NCBI GenBank assembly: GCA_902792435.1
Contig: CADAZN010000001.1
Location: 186,001 to 250,000, forward strand
Source: an uncultured Bacteroidales bacterium
GTDB lineage: Bacteria > Bacteroidota > Bacteroidia > Bacteroidales > Muribaculaceae
DNA length: 64,000 nt
Reading direction: 5' to 3'
The position numbers and the translations under genes are program-made. Below the pieces are notes generated by a model. The model had not been told where the DNA came from, made no database searches, and saw only the letters and a list, made by a program, of their open reading frames with translations. Position 1 is the stretch's first letter. Every line of letters begins with the position of its first letter. Positions 42,585-51,900 of the stretch are shown in pieces.

Positions 42585-45575
42585 TTATTTAACAATTGAT
42601 TTATAAATAATAGTGTGAATGTGAGAACGAGCACTAACCTTGGAGAAAGCAGGATTGTCGCGTGTAGGCGAAACACGGTTGCTTAGGAAGATGTAAATCA
42701 TGTCGTTCTTGGGGTCAATCCAGTAGCATGTGCCAGTGAACCCTGTGTGTCCTATGGTTTCGGCCGTAGCCTCTCGGCATGTGCTTGATGCGTCCTGATT
42801 CTTTAGATTAGGCTTATCGAATCCCAGTCCTCGATGCGAATTGGGGCTCTTAGACTTAAGGAAGAGGTCGACAGTCGCCTTCTTATAGTATCTCTTGCCT
42901 CCATAGGTTCCACCATTAAGCCACATTTGGAAGAGCTTAGCTAGGTCATTAGCGTTAGAAAAGAGCCCAGCATTGCCTTGCACTCCAAGCGAGAATGCCG
43001 CCAACTCATCGTGAACATAGCCATGAATGTGCTGCTTGCGCAGATAGGTGTCGACTTCGGTATAAGCAATCTCATCACCCTTGAACTTGTTCAATGGTCG
43101 ATAAGTGGTGTGATAGGCACCCAGAGGCCCAAAGATATTCTTACCTACATACTCGTTGAGCTGCTTATGCGAAATGTTCTGTAAAGCGTCGGCAAGAAGA
43201 CAGAAGTTAAGGCAGCTGTAACAGTATTTCTTGTTAGGTCTCAGTTTAGAATTATAGATGCGGTTCATCACCGAGTCATAGGTCACCTTCCCACCATAAA
43301 TACCATCGGCAATAGCAATGTTGAATTTATCGGTTTTCTCTCGCGATAGAATATCGGTGCGCAGCTTAGCGTCCTTGTGGCCATAGGCGCCATTCGATAT
43401 CTTTACAGTGTTATTAGCAGTGGGTGTGCTTGTGATGAGTTTGCCAGTATAAGTGGTGGTGTCAAACATCATATCCCACATACTTATCGAAGGCTGCATA
43501 CCAGTCTCATGGTAGAGTAATTGCCTAAAAGTGATATTTTTCTTGTCGGTTTTCCTAAGTCCTGCGATATACTTGCTGGCGGGCTCGTCAAGTTTGAACT
43601 TCCCATCATCATAGAGTTTCATTATACCACTCAGCGTACCAGAAGCCTTAGATACCGAAGCGAGTCCAAAAAGAGTGTTATCGGTTACAGGGACCGATGA
43701 GTCGAAGTCAATCTTGCCATAGGAGCGGTTGCACACGATTTTGCCATGCCTGGCGACAAGCACTTGACATCCTGGAAACGCCTTCTGCTTAATGCCATAA
43801 TTGCATATAGAATCAATCTTGAAGAGCATGTCGGGCTTGAATCCCACCTCAACAGGAAGAGTATATCCAAGCCTAACTGCATCATACTGCACGCCAACTC
43901 CTGCTCTCAAAACAACATTGTTCTCATGTGACTTGATGGTAACTGGCAGTGAGCCACAAGCAGCATTTCCACCGAAGATAGTCTGTACAGCATAGTCCTG
44001 CCAAACACTGCTGTTGCCATAAGCCACAACCACGGCGTCAATAGCTGAGTTAGTAATAAGATCGGCATAACGGTCGAGGTTTTCGGGCTCATCGAGCACA
44101 GCAACCACCACGTTGCTGAAATTCTTTGCAATGTCAATTACATTGTCCATTTGTGAAGGACCAGAGATAGCGATTATCACACTCTTGCTGTTGTTCTTGT
44201 CCTTCAAGGCCGATGCAGAGCTATAGGGAGATGTCGCCACATAATCGGCGCACCGCTTTTGGAACATATTATCCTGGCCACCCAATCCCAATGTTAGAAC
44301 AGGCAACTTTTGTCCTTCGCCATTCTCAAGAGGCAGCAAATTTCCCTTGTTGCTCACAACAGTAATAGCAGCCCCTATGAGACGTCGGTTCAAATCGAGT
44401 GCCTTCTCGCTATTAACCTGGCTTGCCACCTCGTCGACATTGATAGTTTTTTTAGCCGAATTTACTACTCCGAGAGCATATTTGTAACGAAGCATCTTCT
44501 TGCAGCGTTGCTCAATATCGCTCCAGCTGATAACACCTTGCTCAATGGCATCTTCTATGGCTTTTATACTAGCATCCAAATCAGAAGGCATGAGGAGCAC
44601 ATCGTTGCCGGCTATAATGGCATTGACACAAGGATTTCCTTCCACACTCTTCGCGCCCTGCATTTCCAGAGCGTCGGTGAAAATGAGCCCCTCAAATCCC
44701 ATGTCACCCTTAAGCATTCCTGTGACACATTGCTTGGAAAGAGAACACGGCATTGTTCCATCATCAAGAAAGTTCACGTCGATGTGAGCTGTAAGCATTC
44801 CGCCCAACCCAGACTCAACATACTTCTTGAAGGGCACGAGATCCATAAGCTGCATCTCTATTTCGCTTTTGTCGATGATGGGGAGTTCCTTGTGTGAATC
44901 GGCAACCGTTGAGCCATGCCCAGGGAAGTGCTTAGCTGTCGACAGTACGCCACCGTCTTCCAAGCCCTTAGCAAAAGCCACACCATTGCGCGCAACGATA
45001 TCAGGATTGTAGCCAAAAGAACGAGTGCCTAAGAGTGTTGAAGGTCTGTCGATCACATCAAGCACTGGAGCAAAATTCACATGCACTCCCATCAATTGAC
45101 ACTCTCGCGCTACTTCTTTTCCATATTCATAGAGCAGTTTCTCATCGTTAATACCACCCAAATAAAGATTGCGTGGAAACTCAGGCGCATCGTCGAGGCG
45201 CATTGACAGTCCCCATTCAGCATCAAGGGCTATCATCAAAGGCACCGAGGCAATAAACTGTGCATAGTTGGTCACAGAGGCTTGAGTGGCAATATCGCTT
45301 TTATCATAGATGAGTCCACCCACCTTGTATTCCTCGACATATTGCCTAACACGAGCCTTTACTCCCTCGTCGTCACCTGGCCTAAGAGGCATAATGATGA
45401 TTTGAGCAATCCTCTCGACGGGAGAAAGCTTAGAGTAAGTATCGTTAACCCATTTTTCGCGTTGACTTGCGTTACCCTTGTTTAGAATAGATGGATTAAC
45501 AGACAATGCCTGCTGAGTGCCCAGCAGCACAACAGCAAGCATTGCAATAACAAATCTTAGATGTCCGGTTTTCAT
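42585..45575 (-). CDS. Secreted GH3 glycosidase / class C beta-lactamase-like fusion
   Basis: The 996-residue protein has a signal peptide (to about SVNPS). A glycoside hydrolase family 3 domain spans about 45-390 with KHFPGHGST at 215-223 and the FTDALEMQGAKS nucleophile region. A GH3 C-terminal-like region follows to about 575, then a serine-hydrolase domain (about 600-990) with SVSK at 640-643 and GHTGFTG near the end. The GH3 part resembles N-acetylglucosaminidases that act on peptidoglycan fragments. The second active-site triad reads YSC (786-788) instead of the usual Tyr-x-Asn or Tyr-Ser-Asp. It is the middle gene of its operon. Confidence 0.88.
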   Translation of the reverse strand: MKTGHLRFVIAMLAVVLLGTQQALSVNPSILNKGNASQREKWVNDTYSKLSPVERIAQIIIMPLRPGDDEGVKARVRQYVEEYKVGGLIYDKSDIATQASVTNYAQFIASVPLMIALDAEWGLSMRLDDAPEFPRNLYLGGINDEKLLYEYGKEVARECQLMGVHVNFAPVLDVIDRPSTLLGTRSFGYNPDIVARNGVAFAKGLEDGGVLSTAKHFPGHGSTVADSHKELPIIDKSEIEMQLMDLVPFKKYVESGLGGMLTAHIDVNFLDDGTMPCSLSKQCVTGMLKGDMGFEGLIFTDALEMQGAKSVEGNPCVNAIIAGNDVLLMPSDLDASIKAIEDAIEQGVISWSDIEQRCKKMLRYKYALGVVNSAKKTINVDEVASQVNSEKALDLNRRLIGAAITVVSNKGNLLPLENGEGQKLPVLTLGLGGQDNMFQKRCADYVATSPYSSASALKDKNNSKSVIIAISGPSQMDNVIDIAKNFSNVVVAVLDEPENLDRYADLITNSAIDAVVVAYGNSSVWQDYAVQTIFGGNAACGSLPVTIKSHENNVVLRAGVGVQYDAVRLGYTLPVEVGFKPDMLFKIDSICNYGIKQKAFPGCQVLVARHGKIVCNRSYGKIDFDSSVPVTDNTLFGLASVSKASGTLSGIMKLYDDGKFKLDEPASKYIAGLRKTDKKNITFRQLLYHETGMQPSISMWDMMFDTTTYTGKLITSTPTANNTVKISNGAYGHKDAKLRTDILSREKTDKFNIAIADGIYGGKVTYDSVMNRIYNSKLRPNKKYCYSCLNFCLLADALQNISHKQLNEYVGKNIFGPLGAYHTTYRPLNKFKGDEIAYTEVDTYLRKQHIHGYVHDELAAFSLGVQGNAGLFSNANDLAKLFQMWLNGGTYGGKRYYKKATVDLFLKSKSPNSHRGLGFDKPNLKNQDASSTCREATAETIGHTGFTGTCYWIDPKNDMIYIFLSNRVSPTRDNPAFSKVSARSHIHTIIYKSIVK

Positions 45576-45600
45576 AAAAACCTCAATAAATTTTCAATGA

Positions 45601-47124
45601 TTATTTCTTTATCATTCTAGGCTCATCCTTAGCATCAACCACACGGCCTTGCTTGGTAAGAGTCTTAATATAGTTCTTCATGTGTTCTCCATAAGGTACA
45701 GTGTCAACAAACAGTTTGGCGCCATTACCCAACGCGTCCATGTGGTCGCCACCATTTACGAGGTAATCGATAGAGCCAATTTTATAAACCTTCTTTGGAT
45801 CAATCTTCTTGCCATTGAGCTTAGCTGAAAGGATTTTGGCACTCTCGTTAATGCCCGAGAACTCAACCTTGAAACCCTTGCTCACGGCATCACCTCCACG
45901 AGTCGCCATCACACGAAGGGCCTCGAGAAGGTCGCTACCCTTAACCTCAACCACCATGAAACGGTTGTCGAATGGGAACATTGATCCAATAAGTCCCTCG
46001 GTAACATCACCCTTGGGCATGGGCTGACGAATTCCACCCTTGTTCATGATTACTCCGTCAAGATTTTTAATGCCACTTATGTCAGGCAACATCTCAAGCA
46101 CTGCATCACACAACCAGTTTTGAGAAGCAAAATCGCCATCCCCCATAGCTCTAACCGAAGTGCCAAGCACATTGTTCATCACACTGTCAACGCTAAACTT
46201 GTATTTAGCCAACCAAGCTTCCATAGCAGGATAATTAGCCTTAGCATCCAGTGACTTGTCAAGTTTTACTTGACCGTATTTCACTGAGAAATCGTCGAGA
46301 TCGATGTCATAGGTAGCAATATACTTACCAGCCTTACCATTTTGACCAATAGTGATTATCTTGCCATCGGCATTTTTAACCTGAGTGCGTGGATCACCAG
46401 GAGTGAGCAAAGTGTGAGTGTGAGCTCCCACAATCATATCAATATAATGTGAGCGGCTAGCGATAATCGAGTCACCAACCTCGCCCTCTGTCTCGGGATA
46501 ATATCCAATGTGCGACACCATGATAGTGAAATCCACTTTCTGCACATCCTTCAGATATTTTGCAGTGGCCTCAGCCACCTCGCCATTGTCGAGATATACC
46601 ATACCAGGATACTTGTCATCACTAATAAGCCCTTTGGGGTTTACATTAATGCCAAAGAAACCAATTCTTTTACCAGCGACAGTCTTTATCCAATAAGGTT
46701 GCATCACTCCACACAATGGGGTGTTGCTGAAATCATAATTAGCCGAAAGCTTAACGGCTTTTATCTTTTTATAATGATCGGCAAGTTCGTCAATGCCATT
46801 GTCAAACTCATGGTTACCCATTATAATAGCGTCATACCCGAGAGTGTCGATAGCAGCATATTCCACTTCTCCTCTAAACAAAGAGAAGTAAAGAGTGCCC
46901 TGAACACCATCACCGGCATGAACTGCAATCACATTCTTGTTGTTTCGACGGATTTCATCGAAAGCAGCACGCATACGAAAGAGACCACCCAATCCATCGG
47001 ATGCAGGCTCAATTTGACTGTGAGTGTCGTTAGCACTGATAACAATCAAATGCTCGGCTTGTAAATTAGGGAAGGAGAATAATGCTAAAGCAAAAAATAG
47101 AATAATACTTGAAAATTTCTTCAT
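45601..47124 (-). CDS. Periplasmic metallophosphatase / 5'-nucleotidase
   Basis: The 507-residue protein has a signal peptide (ending NLQAE). The two-domain UshA layout is present: a calcineurin-like metallophosphatase N domain with ANDTHSQIEP, GNHEFDNGIDEL and VGAHTHT, and a C-terminal substrate domain near 330-490 (NKGGIRQPMPKGDVT and FPFDNRFMVVEVKGSDLLEAL). It probably releases phosphate from external nucleotides. It heads the operon with the GH3 fusion and the TlpA-like gene. Confidence 0.92.
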   Translation of the reverse strand: MKKFSSIILFFALALFSFPNLQAEHLIVISANDTHSQIEPASDGLGGLFRMRAAFDEIRRNNKNVIAVHAGDGVQGTLYFSLFRGEVEYAAIDTLGYDAIIMGNHEFDNGIDELADHYKKIKAVKLSANYDFSNTPLCGVMQPYWIKTVAGKRIGFFGINVNPKGLISDDKYPGMVYLDNGEVAEATAKYLKDVQKVDFTIMVSHIGYYPETEGEVGDSIIASRSHYIDMIVGAHTHTLLTPGDPRTQVKNADGKIITIGQNGKAGKYIATYDIDLDDFSVKYGQVKLDKSLDAKANYPAMEAWLAKYKFSVDSVMNNVLGTSVRAMGDGDFASQNWLCDAVLEMLPDISGIKNLDGVIMNKGGIRQPMPKGDVTEGLIGSMFPFDNRFMVVEVKGSDLLEALRVMATRGGDAVSKGFKVEFSGINESAKILSAKLNGKKIDPKKVYKIGSIDYLVNGGDHMDALGNGAKLFVDTVPYGEHMKNYIKTLTKQGRVVDAKDEPRMIKK

Positions 47125-47159
47125 AATGCTATATTTTAAATTTAATTATTTCTAGTGTA

Positions 47160-47189
47160 CGAAATTACAATAATAATGCGAGATAGCAA
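47160..47189 (-). promoter_or_regulatory. Probable promoter of the nucleotidase operon
   Basis: On the minus strand, TTTTG (TTG at 47187-47189), 19 bases, then TAATTTCG (47160-47167), one mismatch from the consensus. Confidence 0.5.
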
Positions 47190-47341
47190 AAATGTTTTTT
47201 ATTTTTTTAAAAAAATTGTTTTTGAATTATCATAAAAAATAAACCATAAAGCATTATTACATATTTAATTTTCAAAACATTAAATGGTGCCTATTAAACT
47301 TCCACTTCATGTTTCTGTCAAACTTATACTGTAATAGACGA

Positions 47342-47373
47342 TTTGTCACAAATATTATTTTTCAATAAATTTG
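47342..47373 (+). promoter_or_regulatory. Promoter of the rRNA methyltransferase gene
   Basis: TTTG (47342-47345), 20 bases, then TAAATTTG (47366-47373) followed by CAG, 25 bases before the start codon. The fit is exact. Confidence 0.72.
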
Positions 47374-47398
47374 CAGATAAATAAATATAATCTTAACA

Positions 47399-48775
47399 AT
47401 GCAGCTTAACGACACCTTTATTGACGAGATAAATAAGCTTCTTCCCAGCAAAGAAGCCGCTAAGATAATAGACTCCATATCATCGCAAGATCCCGTAACA
47501 TCAGTAAGACTCAATAGCTTCAAAGGATTCAAACCCATAGCCGAACTTGATCCAGTGCCGTGGTGCCCCTATGGGGCATATCTAAACACCCGCCCACAGT
47601 TCACATTCTCTCCACTATTTCATGCTGGAAGTTACTATGTTCAAGATGCATCCTCCATGTTTATCTATCATGTAATCAAGAACATAGTTAAAACACCTGT
47701 CACCTACCTCGACCTTTGCGCAGCGCCTGGTGGAAAAACTACTACAGCCCTTCAGGCGCTACCCACTGGCAGCACTGTGGTAGCCAACGAGATTGTACCA
47801 ACCAGGGCACAAATTCTCAAGGAAAATGTCATAAAATGGGGCACCGCTAACTGCATGGTGACATGTGATTCACCCAAAACAATAGGGACCCTCAAGAATG
47901 CATTTGACGTTATTGCAGCCGATGTTCCATGTAGCGGAGAAGGAATGTTCAGAAAAGATCTTGAAGCCGTGTCGCAGTGGTCGCCAGCCCTTGTTGAGCA
48001 ATGCGCAACAAGGCAAAGGCAAATCCTGAGCGACGTGTGGAGCGCCCTTAAGCCAGGCGGAGTGTTCATTTATAGTACATGCACTTACAACAAAAGTGAA
48101 AATGAAGAAATTGTAGATTTTATTATTAATGAGCTAGGTGCCACAGTAATAGACATACCAATTCCATCATCATGGCACATTCATCCAGCCATTGAGCGAA
48201 CTTACAGTTGCTACCGTTTCATGCCACATCAAACTCGTGGCGAGGGACTTTTCATGTGCGTGCTTCGTAAAAACAATGCCTCATATATCCCCGAACACAA
48301 CAAAAAGAAAAAATCAAAAAACAACAAAACAACTGTCGCTCCCAACTTCAAGGATTGGATAGAGGGAGATTTCTCTATCATCAACAATGATGACAATGTG
48401 ACAGCTGTGCCAAACGCAATTATTAAAGATTCACTTGAAGATTGTTGGCAAAAATTACATATAATCAAACAAATAGGAGTGGAACTTGGAACATTAAAAG
48501 GAAAGAAAATAATACCCAGCCACCAACTCGCCATGTCAACTCATTTGGCAAAAGACGCTTTTCAATGTGCAGATGTGGATTATACCACAGCTATCGCCTA
48601 CTTGAGAGGAGAAGCAATAACAATCAATGCCCCCCTCGGTTATGTTCTAATTAAATATGAAAATGCTCCATTAGGATGGGTAAACAACCTTGGCACCAGA
48701 GCGAACAACCTCTACCCTAAGCCATGGCGAATCACAAGTACCCACATACCTCTTGAGCCACCTGAGCTTATTTAG
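47399..48775 (+). CDS. RsmF/NOL1-family rRNA (cytosine-C5) methyltransferase
   Basis: The 458-residue protein has an N-terminal RNA-binding region, then a Rossmann methyltransferase core with the AdoMet motif DLCAAPGGKTTTAL. The two catalytic cysteines are in DVPCSGEGMF and YSTCTYNKSENE. A C-terminal region of about 170 residues resembles the RsmF-type extension and includes a Lys/Asn-rich linker (KKKKSKNNK). The family methylates 16S rRNA cytosine using a cysteine adduct. The exact target is not predictable from sequence alone. Confidence 0.9.
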   Translation: MQLNDTFIDEINKLLPSKEAAKIIDSISSQDPVTSVRLNSFKGFKPIAELDPVPWCPYGAYLNTRPQFTFSPLFHAGSYYVQDASSMFIYHVIKNIVKTPVTYLDLCAAPGGKTTTALQALPTGSTVVANEIVPTRAQILKENVIKWGTANCMVTCDSPKTIGTLKNAFDVIAADVPCSGEGMFRKDLEAVSQWSPALVEQCATRQRQILSDVWSALKPGGVFIYSTCTYNKSENEEIVDFIINELGATVIDIPIPSSWHIHPAIERTYSCYRFMPHQTRGEGLFMCVLRKNNASYIPEHNKKKKSKNNKTTVAPNFKDWIEGDFSIINNDDNVTAVPNAIIKDSLEDCWQKLHIIKQIGVELGTLKGKKIIPSHQLAMSTHLAKDAFQCADVDYTTAIAYLRGEAITINAPLGYVLIKYENAPLGWVNNLGTRANNLYPKPWRITSTHIPLEPPELI

Positions 48776-48817
48776 GAATCCTAGCTATCTCACCCTTAAT
48801 TTTCAATTTTTATAATG

Positions 48818-48860
48818 TTTTTTTGATAAACGATAATCAATTAATCGATTATCAAAAAAA
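48818..48860. terminator. AT-rich inverted repeat between the methyltransferase gene and tamB
   Basis: TTTTTTTGATA (48818-48828) is complementary to TATCAAAAAAA (48850-48860), and GATAATC (48832-48838) to GATTATC (48847-48853), so alternative stems are possible. It could be a bidirectional terminator, but it is very AT-rich. Confidence 0.4.
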
Positions 48861-48901
48861 ATATTATTTTGAAAATTGCTTTTTAATATTGATTTTTTTA
48901 T

Positions 48902-48909
48902 TAAATTTG
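48902..48909 (+). promoter_or_regulatory. Putative -7 box of tamB-tamL
   Basis: TAAATTTG lies 61 bases before ATG 48963 and 73 before TTG 48975. No -33 TTG was seen at 19-20 bases. Confidence 0.42.
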
Positions 48910-48974
48910 TGGTTTAATATTAAATTTATTTAATTAATTAATATTTAAATTACAATCAATCAATGACATAAGCA

Positions 48975-51900
48975 TTGGGGAAGAGTGTAGCAAATAGAGT
49001 TGGGAGAATAGCCTCCTGGACGATAGGCATCTTGATAATGCTAATTATCTTGTTGCCTTTTGCTCTATATATCCCCTGGGTTCAAAACAAGGCCAAAGAT
49101 ATTGCATGCAGTTACGTTAAAGACAAGACTGGTATGGACTTGAGTGTTGGCCAGATTTTAATAAAATTCCCTCTCGACATAAGCCTTGACGATGTGAAAC
49201 TTCTTGACAAGAACGGTGATACAATGGTTGTTGCCAAGAACTTCACTGCTGACGTTGCGATACGCCCCCTATTTGACAAGCGACTAAAGATAGATGGCGC
49301 TGAACTTCAAGAAGGCAAATACCGCCTTGTAAGTGAAGACTCGTCGATGCTGTTGACCGCCGATGTTCATCACTGCAAATTTACAGGTTCCGATATCGAC
49401 TTAGATGAGAACAAAATTAACGTACTCGATGGAGAGCTTACAGGTGGCAAGGTGCACCTGACTATGTTCCCCTATAAGAAAGAATCGGAACAGGACACAA
49501 CCCGCTCAAAGCCATGGGTAATCAATGCCAAGCACTTAACACTCAACGATGTGGATTATACCATGGAGATGCTGCCGACAATAGACAAGCTCACTGCACA
49601 TGTTGAAAAGGCCGAGTTAAAGAACGGAGTTGTAGACACCGGTGCCCATACAGTAGATGCTGAATATCTGGGTGTTGATGACGTGAACTGCAACTACACT
49701 TATCCGTCGAAGACATGGGCTGAACAATACAATAGAGACCACCCGTTACCGCCTGAAATACCACCACTCTACCCTGACACCATCCCGTGGACAATCAAGG
49801 GAGACAGCATCAGACTGAATGGTGGCAACGTCACCTATGCTCAAATGGGCGCTACGCCTGGCAGAGGCCTAGACATGAACTACATACATGTCAAAGACCT
49901 CAACTTTGGCGCAAGAGATTTCTACAACCGTGAGTCGGCAGTTTCGGTCGACGTAAAAAACCTTTCGGCCAGCGAGAGAAGTGGCCTCGAAATAAAAGAA
50001 GGACATGGTGGTGTTAAAGTCAACAGTCAAGACATCAGGCTAAACGATTTCACCCTCAAGACTAGAAATAGCACCATCAATCTTGACGGCCGAGCCGACA
50101 TGAGTTTATTCAACGGTGATCCAACAGGCAGTGTTAAGATGACCACCAATTCATCGATAGACCTTCGCGAGGTAACAACAGCCGTGCCGTCGCTTGCCAA
50201 AGATTTGAAGCAGCTCCCAACCAAGCGTCCAATCAAAGTTAAAGGAAGCATCGACGGCAACACGCGCAGCCTCGACATCAATAATGCTCATGTTGACATA
50301 CCAGGCCATCTTACAGCCGACGTTAGCGGTAACATCAAGAATGTTACCCAGCCAAGCAAGATGCAAGCCAAAGTTAAGCTTGATGCTGATGTCAAAAACA
50401 TTGATTTTGCCAAGTCTTACCTTGATAAAGATTTACAGAAGAAACTAAATGTTCCTCCTATGAAAGCTAAGGGCGACTTTGACTGGAACACTAAAGACTT
50501 GGGAGTAAGAAACGGCTATGTCGACATTCCCGGTCACATAAAGAGCAGTGTGAGCGGCACTATAAAAAACATCACCGAGCCAAAGAAGATGCAGGCAGAT
50601 GTGAACTTTGATGCCGATGTCACCGATGTGACGTTTGCCACCAAAGTATTCCTTGACAAAGACTTACAGAAGAAAATCAATGTACTTCCAATGAAAGTTA
50701 AGGGTAACGTTAAGTACTCACCCACCCTCGTGGACGGCAACATTGACATGAAGCTGAAGTCGGGAGGCTCACTTGTGGGCAAAGGCTCATATAACCTCAA
50801 CAACGGAAGTTACACCGTAGATGCAACAGCCAAGTCTCTTCCTGTTAAGAAACTTGTGCCAGATGTTGATGTCAACAATGTTAGTGCTCATATCAAGGCC
50901 AAAGGCCACGGCTTTGATTTCTTGGGCAAAAACACCGCAGTAGATGCTCAGGTAGAACTTGCCGACCTAGATTTTGCTGGCAAACATTATAAGAATCTAG
51001 ATGCCGACGTTAAATTGTCGGGCACAAACTTCGACGCCAAGGTCAATGCCCGCAACCGCGGAACCTTATACGCCAAGGGTAGTTTTGACCCGAAGACCGA
51101 GAAATATGACATTGATGCTGATGCCAGGTCATTCCCAGTTGATGAATTTGTCCCCGACCTTAAGATAGGAAATCTCACAGCAAAAGTCAAGGCCAAAGGC
51201 GAGCATTTTGACTTCCTCAAACAAGGCACCAAAATTGATGCCACAGTTGATTTGGGCAGCGTTGAATACAACAATCAAGTGTTTAAAGACCTTACAGGCA
51301 ATGTGTACCTGAACGGAAACATTTATACTGGTCACATCAACTCTTCAAATCCCAACTGTGATGTCTATGCCGATGTTAACGGTACCATAGATGGCGACCA
51401 TTACACTGTGAACCTGACTGGTAACGTAAGAGACCTAGACCTTCAAGCATTGCGAGTTCTAGACCTGCCATGCGACGGCCAAGGAAACATCAACCTACAA
51501 GGCGACTTCAACCTAAAGACTAAGGAATACAATGCCAATGTTCAGCTGCACGACCTTGATTGGAATTTCAATGGAAAGCAGCTCTTCTCGGAGGAGACCA
51601 ACCTTAGCTTAAACGCCAGCAACAACAACATCATGGCCTACTACAATGACCAAAGTACATTTATCAATTTCAACGCACCTCACAGCATAGACTACTTTGC
51701 CGAACGCGTTAAAAACTGTGCGAACATTGCCCAACGCCAGTATGAGAAGATGGACCTTGATGTGAACGAAATTGTTGATGCGCTACCAAGCTTCAACCTT
51801 AATGCGAAAATGGGTTCAGACGGACTTATCCAAAGGACGTTGGGCCAATGGGATATTGACTTCAGGGATTTCAACGCCACTGTAAGTAAAGACAGCACAC

